A DNA stretch of 64,000 nucleotides from Stygiobacter electus (GCA_029210465.1 JARGDL010000012.1:1-64000); one strand, 5' to 3'; positions 7,583 through 16,870 are shown, numbered from the stretch's first letter. Program-made: numbers and translations. Notes: generated from the sequence alone by a model not told the origin.

Positions 7583-10500
7583 ATGATAGAAATTGGTCAA
7601 ATCGAAAGAGCTACTCAAAACCGAATAGTAAAACTATTCAGAAATACACTTGGCTATACTTATCTTGGCAATTGGGAAGAAAGCGAAAACAACAGTAATA
7701 TCGAAGCTGAATATCTTTCAAAATTCCTAAAAAAGAAAAATGTTAAAGATGAACTGATTGCCAAGGTAATAGATAAATTAAAACAAACAGCTAATAATTA
7801 TAGCAATTCTCTTTACATCAATAATAAGAACTTTTATTCATTGCTTAGATATGGTGTACCAGTAAAAGAAGATATAGGACAAAATCACGAAACCATTCAG
7901 ATAATTGATTGGCAAAATCCAGAACAAAATGATTTCTACATAGCAGAAGAAGTAACAATATTAGGCAATAGAGAAAAACGCCCGGACATAGTTTTGTATG
8001 TTAATGGAATTGCACTTTCAGTAATAGAATTAAAACGCAGCACTATTTCAATAAATGAAGGCATTCGCCAAAGCATCGTAAACCAACGAAAAGAATTTAT
8101 AGAGCAGTTTTTTAATACAATACAATTCATTTTTGCCGGCAATGATACTGAGGGCTTACTCTATGGAACTATTGGCACTGGCGAAAAATATTTTCTTAAA
8201 TGGAAAGAAAACGAAGATGATTTTTCAGAATTGCAATTAGATAAATACCTTAAGCTGATGTGCAACAAGAAAAGATTTTTAGAACTAATCTACGACTTTA
8301 TAGTTTTTGATGCCGGTATAAAAAAACTTCCAAGATCGCATCAATACTTTGGCGTAAAAGCCGCACAAGATTTTTGCAAACACCACGAAGGTGGAATTAT
8401 TTGGCATACACAAGGCAGTGGTAAAAGTATTGTAATGGTGCTTTTGGCTAAATGGCTTCTTGAAAATAATTCCAATGCTCGTGTTGTTATTATAACCGAT
8501 AGAGATGAACTCGATAAACAAATAGAAAGAGTTTTTTCTGATGCCGGCGAAGAAATTGTCAGAACTTCAAGCGGCAAAGATTTAATGGAAAAACTTGCAA
8601 CTCCAAATCCAAGATTGCTTTGTTCTTTAGTTCATAAATTTGGTAAGAAAGATGTTGATAACTTTGAAGAGTTTATCAGAGAAATGCAGGAAAATCCTTC
8701 TGTTGCTTATGGTGATATCTTTGTATTTGTAGATGAATGCCATAGAACTCAATCTGGTAAATTGCACAAAGCGATGAAGGCAATATTAAAGAATGCAACT
8801 TTTATAGGATTTACCGGCACACCATTATTAAAACAGGATAAGCAAACAAGTCTGGAAGTTTTTGGCCGTTATATTCATACATATAAATTTAATGAAGCAG
8901 TTAAAGATGGTGTTGTACTTGATTTAGTTTACGAAGCTCGTGATATTGACCAGAAAATTACATCTCAGGAAAAAATTGATAATTGGTTTGAAGCAAAAAC
9001 CAGAGGCTTAAATGATTATCAAAAAGCCGTATTGAAGAAAAAATGGGGAACAATGCAAAAGGTATTAAGCTCATCTTCACGGCTTGATATGGTTGTTAAA
9101 GATATTATTTATGATTTTAGTACTAAACCACGATTAAGCTCCGAAAGAGGAAATGCCATACTTGTTGCCAGCAGCATTTATGACGCTTGCCGTTATTATC
9201 GTTTATTTCAACAAACAGAATTAAAAGACAGATGTGGATTAGTAACTTCTTATAATCCCACTACAAGAGATATCGTTACTGAAGATACAGGTGCAAATAC
9301 TGAAACAGAAAGGCAATTTATTTACAATACTTACATTGATTTGCTTAATGGCAAAAACACAGAAGCTTACGAAGATGAAGCAAAAAGAAAATTTGTTAAA
9401 GAGCCTCAAAATATGCGTCTTTTAATTGTTGTTGATAAATTACTAACTGGTTTTGATGCACCACCTTGCACTTATCTTTATATTGATAAAAATATGCAAG
9501 ATCACGGATTGTTTCAGGCAATTTGCCGTGTTAATCGTTTAGATAGTGAAGATAAGCAATTCGGTTACATTGTAGATTACAAAGATTTATTTAAGAAAGT
9601 GGAAAACGCTGTTGCCGTTTACACTTCAGAACTGGATTACGATGACTTCAACAAAGAAGATGTTGATATTATGTTAAAGAGCCGATTAGAAAAAGGCAAA
9701 GAAAAACTTAACAATGCACTTGAAGAATTAAAACTGTTATGCGAACCAGTTCAACCACCAAAAGATACATTGCAATACATTAGATATTTCTGTGGCAATC
9801 CTGAAAATCCAAATGCTTTGAAAGAAACTGAAGTTAGAAGAATAGCTTTATATAAAGGTGTTGCTTCATTAGTAAGAGCTTACGCAAATATTGCAGATGA
9901 AATTGAACAAGCCGGCTATACCGCTGATGAAATCCAGAATTTGAAAAAAGACTTAAACTTTTACATTGATTTACGAGATGAAATAAAACGAGCCAGTGGT
10001 GAAGTTATAGATCTAAAGTCTTATGAAGCCGATATGCAATTTCTTTTAGATAAATATATTCAGGCAGAAGAAAGTAAAGTTATTTCTCCATTTGGTGAGA
10101 CATCACTTTTAGAAATTATTGTAAATAGTGGAATTGCCGATGCAATAAAAAATTTACCAAAAGGTATTAAAGAAAATAAACAAGCCGTTCAGGAAACTAT
10201 TGAAAACAATGTAAGGCAAAGAATAATTAAAGAGTATTGGATTGACCCGGCATACTTTGAAGAAATGTCAAAGCTTTTAGATGAGATAATAATGCAAAGA
10301 CGAAATGAGGCAATTGAATATGAAAACTATTTGAAAAAAGTTACTCTTCTTGCACAAAAAGTTTGCAACAGAAAAAGTGAGTCATTGCCATCTGGAATAC
10401 AAACAAATGCACAAATAGCACTTTACAATAATTTAAATAAAGATGAAGAACTGGCTTTGAAAATTGATGAAGCTGTTAGAAAAACCAAGAAAGCAGATTT

Positions 10501-10615
10501 TAGAGGCAATCCACAAAAGGAAAATGAAATTAAAGCCGCTATTTATGCCATACTAAAGGATAAAAATGAAGTTGAAAGAATTTTTGCTATTATCAAGAAA
10601 CAAAATGACTACTAA
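7583..10615 (+). CDS. hsdR: Type I restriction endonuclease subunit R
   Basis: A 1010-residue restriction and translocation subunit. The N-terminal nuclease shows the PD-(D/E)xK core: D135 in RPDIVLYV and E149-L-K151 in SVIELKRS. The motor has Walker A GSGKS (278-282), the DECH box (384-387), and later superfamily 2 motifs TGTPLL, LLIVVDKLLTGFDAPP and QAICRVNR. The C-terminal part is helical and probably docks on HsdM/HsdS. It uses ATP to pull in DNA and cuts unmethylated DNA at a distance from the recognition site. The length is typical for the family and no disruption is visible, so the restriction arm looks functional. It overlaps the following metallopeptidase gene by 11 bases. Confidence 0.95.
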   Translation: MIEIGQIERATQNRIVKLFRNTLGYTYLGNWEESENNSNIEAEYLSKFLKKKNVKDELIAKVIDKLKQTANNYSNSLYINNKNFYSLLRYGVPVKEDIGQNHETIQIIDWQNPEQNDFYIAEEVTILGNREKRPDIVLYVNGIALSVIELKRSTISINEGIRQSIVNQRKEFIEQFFNTIQFIFAGNDTEGLLYGTIGTGEKYFLKWKENEDDFSELQLDKYLKLMCNKKRFLELIYDFIVFDAGIKKLPRSHQYFGVKAAQDFCKHHEGGIIWHTQGSGKSIVMVLLAKWLLENNSNARVVIITDRDELDKQIERVFSDAGEEIVRTSSGKDLMEKLATPNPRLLCSLVHKFGKKDVDNFEEFIREMQENPSVAYGDIFVFVDECHRTQSGKLHKAMKAILKNATFIGFTGTPLLKQDKQTSLEVFGRYIHTYKFNEAVKDGVVLDLVYEARDIDQKITSQEKIDNWFEAKTRGLNDYQKAVLKKKWGTMQKVLSSSSRLDMVVKDIIYDFSTKPRLSSERGNAILVASSIYDACRYYRLFQQTELKDRCGLVTSYNPTTRDIVTEDTGANTETERQFIYNTYIDLLNGKNTEAYEDEAKRKFVKEPQNMRLLIVVDKLLTGFDAPPCTYLYIDKNMQDHGLFQAICRVNRLDSEDKQFGYIVDYKDLFKKVENAVAVYTSELDYDDFNKEDVDIMLKSRLEKGKEKLNNALEELKLLCEPVQPPKDTLQYIRYFCGNPENPNALKETEVRRIALYKGVASLVRAYANIADEIEQAGYTADEIQNLKKDLNFYIDLRDEIKRASGEVIDLKSYEADMQFLLDKYIQAEESKVISPFGETSLLEIIVNSGIADAIKNLPKGIKENKQAVQETIENNVRQRIIKEYWIDPAYFEEMSKLLDEIIMQRRNEAIEYENYLKKVTLLAQKVCNRKSESLPSGIQTNAQIALYNNLNKDEELALKIDEAVRKTKKADFRGNPQKENEIKAAIYAILKDKNEVERIFAIIKKQNDY

Positions 10616-11327
10616 AACAGAGTTGCAAATAGGTGATTTACTTATAGATGTAATTTATAAAGATATCAAGAATATTCATCTAAGCGTTCATCCGCCAACA
10701 GGTAGAGTGCGAATATCAGCACCTCATAGAGTGAAATTAGATACATTAAGAATATTTGCTATCTCAAAGCTAAGCTGGATTAAAAGGCAACAAAATAAAA
10801 TTAGCAACCAAGCACGAGAAACCAAAAGAGAATACATTACGAAAGAAAGCATTTATTTCTTAGGCCGTAGATACTTACTAAAAGTAATAGAAGCGAACGC
10901 AAAATCAAAAGTTGAAATCTCTGGAAATACTATAACTCTTTTTATTAGGCCTAATAGCTCTACTGAAACACGTGAAAGAATTATTTATAAATGGTATCGC
11001 CAAGAATTAAAAGAAAGACTTTTGCCGCTGGTTGAAAAATGGCAAAAGATTATAAAAGTTGAAGTTAAAGAAATTGCCATAAAGAGAATGAAAACTAGAT
11101 GGGGCACTTGCAATACAGAAGCAAAACGTATATGGCTAAATTTAGAATTGGCTAAAAAGCCCATTGAATGTATTGAATATATTGTAGTGCATGAAATGGT
11201 GCATTTACTCGAAAGAGGCCATAATGCTCGATTTAAAGGCTATATGGATAAATACCTTCCGATGTGGAAAGTCCTAAAGAAACAGCTTAACCAATTGCCA
11301 TTAGGCCATGTAGATTGGGATTATTAA
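10605..11327 (+). CDS. YgjP-type (DUF45/M48-like) zinc metallopeptidase
   Basis: A 240-residue protein of the YgjP/DUF45 group. The zinc site is HEMVH at 196-200 with a third ligand candidate at H206 (ERGHNARF). Upstream is the family's conserved KRMKTRWGTCN, and the C-terminal MWKVLKKQLNQ is also typical. Members are frequently encoded directly behind type I restriction genes; their substrate is not firmly known, and HsdR turnover has been a natural guess. The ATG at 10605 lies inside the hsdR stop region (11-base overlap), implying coupled translation. A longer frame from 10566 is possible but would overlap hsdR by 50 bases with no ribosome site. Confidence 0.85.
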   Translation: MTTKTELQIGDLLIDVIYKDIKNIHLSVHPPTGRVRISAPHRVKLDTLRIFAISKLSWIKRQQNKISNQARETKREYITKESIYFLGRRYLLKVIEANAKSKVEISGNTITLFIRPNSSTETRERIIYKWYRQELKERLLPLVEKWQKIIKVEVKEIAIKRMKTRWGTCNTEAKRIWLNLELAKKPIECIEYIVVHEMVHLLERGHNARFKGYMDKYLPMWKVLKKQLNQLPLGHVDWDY

Positions 11328-13108
11328 TTATACTCCAGATAACTACTAAGCTTTCAAAGCCAAGCTGAAATACGCGGAATAATATGTTTAAGAAATTTAT
11401 GACTGTTGCATATAGACTATCCATCACAATAAATAACGGCTTTATTAAATATGGCAATAAATAGAATTGTGCCATATAATAACTGCATTAAAGGTAATAA
11501 CTGGTGCTATAAATGCCAAAACCCTAAACAAAATAAACTTATAAACGCAAATTAAAGTATTACAAATAGATTATTGAGTATATGAACTAACTTCAGTATA
11601 TTTTTAAATGTTCAACAATGCATTTATCAATAATATAATACAATTACTCAAACAAAGGCTAAATATCTACAAATATGCAATAACACATCCATGACTATAT
11701 CACTACAATCGAAATTAGAATCAACACAATAAAGTTATAACTATAAACATCAACTAAATTATAATATAACAGTTGACCAGCAAGATTTTCACTATTATGA
11801 ATAATACTCACGTAACCTAATGAAGCACATAATAATTTGAATGGCCCAATAAGCTATAACCTCATAGAAATAATTTATAACTGCTGAACATTCATATAAT
11901 GTTAGGTGCTATATGCTTTAGGCAATAAAGCCTATGATATTAAAGGTATTACTAATTTCTTTGTTGCCATATGATGCTATATATATATTATAAATGGAAT
12001 TAGATATTAATGCTATTGTTATTCAAGGTAATGATTTTAGTCGTTGATGCTATTATACAATAAGGCCATAAGCTAAAGCTGTTACTATTAATAGATGCTC
12101 TATTATATAGAGTTGCTATGTATATATGTATGGTGCCCTAATATATATAATACTACATTTCTGGAAAGGCCATTTAGCCCCCCCATTAAATGCTAATACT
12201 AAGTATAAATTTATTTCCTAATAAACTCATACCATTACAAATACCAAATTTGTTGATAAAAGTAATTTGAGTTAATGTACAAAGCACATAAAATATTAAA
12301 AAAAGTAGTTATTTCATCACATAACCAATATTAGAAAACCATTCACAGTTTGCGTTATTCTATAATGCAAAGTAGCAAAAAAAATCCTACCATAGTATAC
12401 CACAATCATAATACGTCATATTACTCTTAACCATAATATATATTGGCCGTTATGGTCAATGCCATACAATGCCTAAACAAATTAACAAATTAATGGCACA
12501 CTTAAACCATATAGACCATTTTTGTACTATGCCATAGTGTGTCCCCTTACTCATATACTTCAATTGAAACAGCATAATATAAAGCCGTTACTTTAGATAA
12601 TAGAATATCTCATTGACTAGATATAATGAATACATAACTCCAAAGATATTATGCACCCTCCCACTCTTAGGCTATAAAACACATTGTTATTAAAGGTGGA
12701 TTATTCTTTGTTGCTAATAAAAGCTATTTGTTATAATAGAGATTAAGTTATAATATTTCTTTGCCGGCTATGATTTTTATTATAAATGGTATACACTTAC
12801 GCAATGTAAAACCAATTTCGAAATTAATTTCCTTCATTATATCCTTAATATTTTAATTCAATTATAAAAAGTATATTATGACATTACTTTAATAAACTAC
12901 TTTTATTAATATATCTCAAGGGAAATACATTCTTACAAACTTTATCTTCACTACTCTATTCAATTTGGCAACAATTAAGTCTAGCATAATATGGCTATTG
13001 GTAACTACATAATGCTAACATTCAATGAACTATAAAGCTTTTATATTTCAGCCTATATATTGCCTTTATATTTTATACTGTATTTTTGAATGCTTTGGAT
13101 TTTACCTA
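11328..13108. other. 1.8-kb AT-rich region without credible genes; repeats and hairpins
   Basis: Stops are dense in all frames and nothing resembles a protein family. The sequence is AT-rich, with GC-containing words largely limited to ggc/gcc. Imperfect repeats are visible: attaaaggt occurs near 11488, 11939 and 12689, the last two followed by ctttgttgc/ctttgccgg-like words, and a related tataaatgg stretch occurs near 11990 and 12782. Small perfect hairpins include TAGGC/GCCTA (11919-11934) and CTCTAT/ATAGAG (12098-12112). A run of seven C lies at 12178-12184. It could be decayed genes, a replication origin or an untranslated RNA serving the neighbouring polymerase. None of these is demonstrated. 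Confidence 0.5.
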
Positions 13109-15568
13109 TCAGCCATTGTAATTATATTCTTCATAATTAACATTAATAGTTTCAGGAATTATCCCAGTTTTACTTGCTGCTATTTTAAGAGCATCATGTA
13201 CTAAACTCTTGACCTTATTAATGTTACTTTTATTTAGCAGTAATAAAAGTTGATCATGAACAACATTTATAATTCTAAATTCACCATTATTTTTTTTATT
13301 AGCCTCTATAAGCCATTGCCTTATAAATTCAGCCCCTGATGCTTGTATGGGATAACTTTTAGATTTAGTAAATAAATCTTTTTTCCTAAAACTTAATGGA
13401 TCTTCTATGATAGTTTGCCAACCCAATAAAGTTGGATAAGATATATTATTATTTTTAATTGAGTAGGTATAATAAATTTCTAGTGACTCTAAAATACCTG
13501 GATATTCACTTTTGATAATATTAATTACTTTTTCATAGAAAATTTTTGCCGGATCATTATAAACTTGAGATCCAGGTTTTGGGACATTTATATTTTGTTT
13601 TTCTAATATAGCATAAAACTTATTCAAAAAATCTTTAATTTCACTTTTGGATATTTTTGCCATTAGATTATTATCTTTTTTATCAATTTCTGTCCTTGAA
13701 TTTTGTGATTCTTTTAATCCCTTAATAAAAGTATTTTTTGTCCCTCCATAAAAATTAATATATATACACTTTTTTATAAGATCCTTGATTTCACTTTCAT
13801 CATTAATAAAATATTGAAAATTTGTATAATTCTTTTTTAAATATTGCTTTATTAAACTCTTTAAATAATCAGTTGGTCGGTTTGATGGTGAAATAGATAG
13901 CTTTTTTAATGTTTTTTCAATTTTTTCTTGTAATTCTTGTAGCTCCTTTTGATTACTAAAATATTGCTTGATCTCATTATCGTTGTATAGTTTTTTAGCC
14001 AAATTAGCAGAGACAACTATATCTTGACCCGATATATCCATAGATAATATAATTTCATCTTGCGTAATCGGTGAAAATATTTCATTCTTTATTTTTTTAG
14101 GTATTCCTTGTAAATTTAATTTATGGCATGTCATTCTATGTGTTTTAGCACCATGAGGCATAAAGTAACCTGTTATAACATTGTCCTTAATTAAATTATT
14201 TTTAGAATTATTGATTATCTCCTTTAACCAGAAGGCTAAATTTTCCTCTTTATATTTACCAGTTTCAAAGTTAAAACAAACTGCTTCTTCATTTTTATTT
14301 GTATATAATAGCGATTTAGCTTTTTTAATATTAATAGGAATTCCTTCTTGGCTAAGTTTATTCACGTATGATATGCATTCCAAAATTTGTTCAAAATGAG
14401 CACCTTTATTATCTATATCATTAAAATTACTGATCATTCTCTTATTTATTAATAATTTCTTATCCTTAAATTCTTTTTTAAATATTTTAAAACTTTTGTT
14501 TAAATGATAGTAGTTTAATAATCGATTAATTTGTTTATTGTTAAGTTTAAATTTATTAGTTAATAAATGATTTAATTCTGAAAATTTAAAAACATTAACA
14601 TCATTTTCTCGTTTTGTATAAAGTGAGTAAAATATGTTTAGATAATTCAGTAAATAATACTGTGAGTAAATATGATAGTTGTTTTTTATTTTATAAATTC
14701 TCAGAAAAGGATTATTTTCCATAGCTTGAAAATTAAATTTTGAAGACCTATCTCTTATATATTTCGTTTCATATGCATACTTTATTTCATCAAAATTGTT
14801 AAAATGTTCGTGAAAATTAACACCACTCGAGATATATAATTTTGTATTATACAAGTTCAAATTTGTACTCATTCTTGAAAAATATTTATTATGAATTTTT
14901 ATTACTTTATCTAAGAAACTCTTGTAGTTATTTATACTTCTAATTGTATAGTTGCGATATCGAGAACTGTTTTTAATGTAAATTTTTTCTCTGCGATATA
15001 ATGATTTAACTTGATAATGTTTTAATAATAAATCCGTACCTTTTTTAAATGTTCTACTATCCAAATTAGCTATTTGGTATAAATTATTTGGTTCTCTAAT
15101 AATAACTTCATCATTTTTTTTATTTTCAATAGTAGTTATAAATACACTAAAAATTACCCCAGCTAATTTAATTGGTAAAATGGGAGGGTTTTTTGAATCC
15201 GTTTTTTCTTTTTCATTAATAATATCCATTGCAACTAATAAACATGAAAATGGAAGGAAATAATTAAAATTCCTCCATGGCCCAAATGGATTTATAGATT
15301 CATCCTCCGTATAAACATATTTAATTAATTTATCGGTATAGATAAACGATTTTAACACAAATTTTTTTTGAATAATATTTCTTGTTTTTTCAATTGCTTT
15401 ATAATATTTGCCATTTCTATTTGAAATAGTTTTAAAGGATATACCATTATCATAAAGCTTTGAAATTGCATAGATTAGTTTTTGAATGGCTTCTTTCTTT
15501 GTATTTATATCCTTAAAATATTTATTAGGATACTCTAATGCGAAAGGCATAATACTTCTGGTTTTCAT
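13109..15568 (-). CDS. Divergent family A (Pol I/T7-like) DNA polymerase
   Basis: An 819-residue protein whose C-terminal half carries every core motif of family A polymerases in order. These are T476-x-R478 followed by NLQGIP; motif A MDISGQDIVV with catalytic D511 (T7-like D-x-S-G-x-E/D spacing); motif B K595-x3-K599-x3-Y603-x3-Y607-G; PIQASGAEFI with Q742; and motif C VVHDQ with catalytic D772. Tyr at 603 matches the Tyr/Phe position that distinguishes DNA from RNA polymerases. The Glu usual after motif C Asp is Gln. Residues 1-450 are Asn/Lys/Ile-rich with no exonuclease or primase motif I recognise. It is codirectional with no neighbour, sits at the right end of the island, and could copy the element or act in defence. 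Confidence 0.8.
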   Translation of the reverse strand: MKTRSIMPFALEYPNKYFKDINTKKEAIQKLIYAISKLYDNGISFKTISNRNGKYYKAIEKTRNIIQKKFVLKSFIYTDKLIKYVYTEDESINPFGPWRNFNYFLPFSCLLVAMDIINEKEKTDSKNPPILPIKLAGVIFSVFITTIENKKNDEVIIREPNNLYQIANLDSRTFKKGTDLLLKHYQVKSLYRREKIYIKNSSRYRNYTIRSINNYKSFLDKVIKIHNKYFSRMSTNLNLYNTKLYISSGVNFHEHFNNFDEIKYAYETKYIRDRSSKFNFQAMENNPFLRIYKIKNNYHIYSQYYLLNYLNIFYSLYTKRENDVNVFKFSELNHLLTNKFKLNNKQINRLLNYYHLNKSFKIFKKEFKDKKLLINKRMISNFNDIDNKGAHFEQILECISYVNKLSQEGIPINIKKAKSLLYTNKNEEAVCFNFETGKYKEENLAFWLKEIINNSKNNLIKDNVITGYFMPHGAKTHRMTCHKLNLQGIPKKIKNEIFSPITQDEIILSMDISGQDIVVSANLAKKLYNDNEIKQYFSNQKELQELQEKIEKTLKKLSISPSNRPTDYLKSLIKQYLKKNYTNFQYFINDESEIKDLIKKCIYINFYGGTKNTFIKGLKESQNSRTEIDKKDNNLMAKISKSEIKDFLNKFYAILEKQNINVPKPGSQVYNDPAKIFYEKVINIIKSEYPGILESLEIYYTYSIKNNNISYPTLLGWQTIIEDPLSFRKKDLFTKSKSYPIQASGAEFIRQWLIEANKKNNGEFRIINVVHDQLLLLLNKSNINKVKSLVHDALKIAASKTGIIPETINVNYEEYNYNG

Positions 15569-15641
15569 ATTTTCTATAAAATTAATTATCTAAATAATTA
15601 AGAAATTCTATTTTTTCATAAATGCAATATATTAATTTTAT

Positions 15642-15665
15642 CTGAAGTAGAAACTGAAGTAGAAA
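15642..15665. repeat. Two tandem copies of CTGAAGTAGAAA
   Basis: The 12-base word CTGAAGTAGAAA is repeated back to back at 15642-15653 and 15654-15665, about 80-100 bases inside the tRNA-Asp fragment. Paired short direct repeats at this distance from a core site are what integrase or excisionase arm-binding sites look like, but binding is not shown. They also lie upstream of the polymerase gene (start 15568) and might be regulatory. Confidence 0.4.
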
Positions 15666-15742
15666 GTGCATTTTAAAAGCAATTTTTTAAAAGAAAACCT
15701 TTGGAAATCGCTCATAAATAGCCTTTTTATACTCCTGATGTA

Positions 15743-15785
15743 CCTGTCACGCAGGAGGTCGCGAGTTCGAGTCTCGTCGGCCCCG
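15743..15785 (+). other. tRNA-Asp 3' fragment, probable attachment site (island right end)
   Basis: The sequence matches a tRNA-Asp from the anticodon loop onward: loop CTGTCAC with anticodon GTC (15744-15750), 3' anticodon stem GCAGG, variable loop, T arm GCGAG-TTCGAGT-CTCGT (15761-15777), acceptor strand CGGCCCC (15778-15784) and discriminator G (15785). CCA is not encoded. The 5' half (acceptor, D arm, 5' anticodon stem) is absent; upstream sequence does not pair. A 3' tRNA fragment far from its integrase is the signature of integration into the tRNA 3' end. The intact tRNA-Asp should be left of the window. Confidence 0.8.
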
Positions 15786-15786
15786 C

Positions 15787-15815
15787 AAAAAGCCCGATTT
15801 AAAATCGGGCTTTTT
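15787..15815 (+). terminator. Rho-independent terminator after the tRNA-Asp fragment
   Basis: AAAAAGCCCGATTT (15787-15800) and AAATCGGGCTTTTT (15802-15815) form a perfect 14-bp stem ending in a T-run. It begins 2 bases after the tRNA fragment and is probably the native terminator of the tRNA-Asp transcript. It would also stop readthrough leaving the island. Confidence 0.85.
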
Positions 15816-15871
15816 AATTTTAAACAATAATTTTTTTAGTCTCACTTTAATGCTATAAAATTAAATAACAT

Positions 15872-16870
15872 CTAAATATTATATTTCTTTTTCATCCATT
15901 CATACGCAGCATTTATTTGTTTCGTTTTTAGCTCGGCAAGTATTTTTAGCTCTTCTCCTAAATCAAAAACTTTATCAGGATGATATTTTGCAATTAACTC
16001 TAAATATTTTTTTCTAATATAGGATTTGGTTACTTTTCCACTCAAACCAAGTACTTTTCCATAATATTTTGCTTTTTCAAAATCTGTGGCTTTAGTAGAA
16101 TCAAATTTTTCTTCAAAAAAATTGCTGAATTTTTCATGCCTTTCATTTCTGTAATATGTATAACTTTTTTCTTGGTTACTATAATCTGTTTTTGAACTTG
16201 ATTGTGTTTTCTTTCGGTGTGTTTTTTTATTGAAATGAGTACCAACAGTTTTTTTAATCGAAGTATAAAGAGTTGAAGAATTATCTCCCATATTAAAAAG
16301 GTAATCTAAAATACAATTGTTAATTTCTTTCCAATCAGTGTTTTTTAACTTTTCTGAATTTTCTATTAATTGCCTTTTAATTGATGAATCAGTCAAATTA
16401 GTTTTTATTTTTTTTAGATTATAATCTTCAACAATTGGTGTGGAAAATTTTAAAATATCATTTACCCAATCTTTTAATTCATTTTCTTTAACTAAATTTT
16501 GTAAAATTAAAAAATCTAAATAAACTGATTCTGTGCTGGTGATTTTACATAAATAGCTGGAATAGGATATGCATTGTAATTTGTTGAAAATTGTAAAAAT
16601 AAATTCGTTTAGTATTTGTTCACTGTCTAATTCGAAAAATTTTTTAAATATATTATCAGAAATTTCATTATTGAATTCACTGCGTAATTTATAATTCAAC
16701 TTAAAACTACCACCTAAATATTTATTAGTAAAATCTAAATAAGCATTTTGAATTAATCCGATTGCGGTCCAAATTTGAGTGTAAATTGTATCGTAAATTA
16801 TAAATGCATCATCATAATTATGCTGTTCAAATATTGAATCGGCAACATCTCTTAATTTTTGAATGTTCAT
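15872..16870 (-). CDS. Protein with a C-terminal J domain (DnaJ-like co-chaperone)
   Basis: A 332-residue protein in which only the last 65 residues are recognisable: a J domain (YYGKVLGLSG...IRKKYLELIAKYHPDKV...) with the HPD tripeptide at 298-300, needed to stimulate DnaK-type ATPases. The first 200 residues are mostly helical and unfamiliar, followed by a Ser/Lys/Thr-rich linker around 215-255. No glycine/phenylalanine region or zinc-finger is present, so it is a specialised J protein that would bring Hsp70 to a particular client via its N-terminal domain. It is the first backbone gene after the island and is divergent from the lipoprotein gene at 16932. Confidence 0.75.
   Translation of the reverse strand: MNIQKLRDVADSIFEQHNYDDAFIIYDTIYTQIWTAIGLIQNAYLDFTNKYLGGSFKLNYKLRSEFNNEISDNIFKKFFELDSEQILNEFIFTIFNKLQCISYSSYLCKITSTESVYLDFLILQNLVKENELKDWVNDILKFSTPIVEDYNLKKIKTNLTDSSIKRQLIENSEKLKNTDWKEINNCILDYLFNMGDNSSTLYTSIKKTVGTHFNKKTHRKKTQSSSKTDYSNQEKSYTYYRNERHEKFSNFFEEKFDSTKATDFEKAKYYGKVLGLSGKVTKSYIRKKYLELIAKYHPDKVFDLGEELKILAELKTKQINAAYEWMKKKYNI

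Noticed and set aside
8285..8577. Minus-strand frames inside hsdR
   Set aside because: They are shadows of the helicase region, whose conserved motifs lie on the plus strand.
11287..11475. A minus-strand 62-residue frame at the end of the metallopeptidase gene
   Set aside because: It mostly mirrors the opposite strand of a real gene and has no start context or recognisable motif.
12178..12184. Poly-C run as phase-variation tract
   Set aside because: The seven-base run is not inside or just before any supported gene, so no frame could be switched.
13109..15568. Single-subunit (T7/mitochondrial-type) RNA polymerase or a reverse transcriptase
   Set aside because: Motif A is DISGQD, not the RNA polymerase form D-G-S-C-x-G-x-Q-H. 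The motif B Tyr at 603 matches DNA polymerases, PIQASGAEF fits DNA polymerases, and no YxDD reverse transcriptase box is present.
15690..15790. A complete tRNA-Asp gene
   Set aside because: Only the 3' half is present. No 5' acceptor strand complementary to CGGCCCC, no D arm and no matching 5' anticodon stem can be found in the preceding 100 bases.
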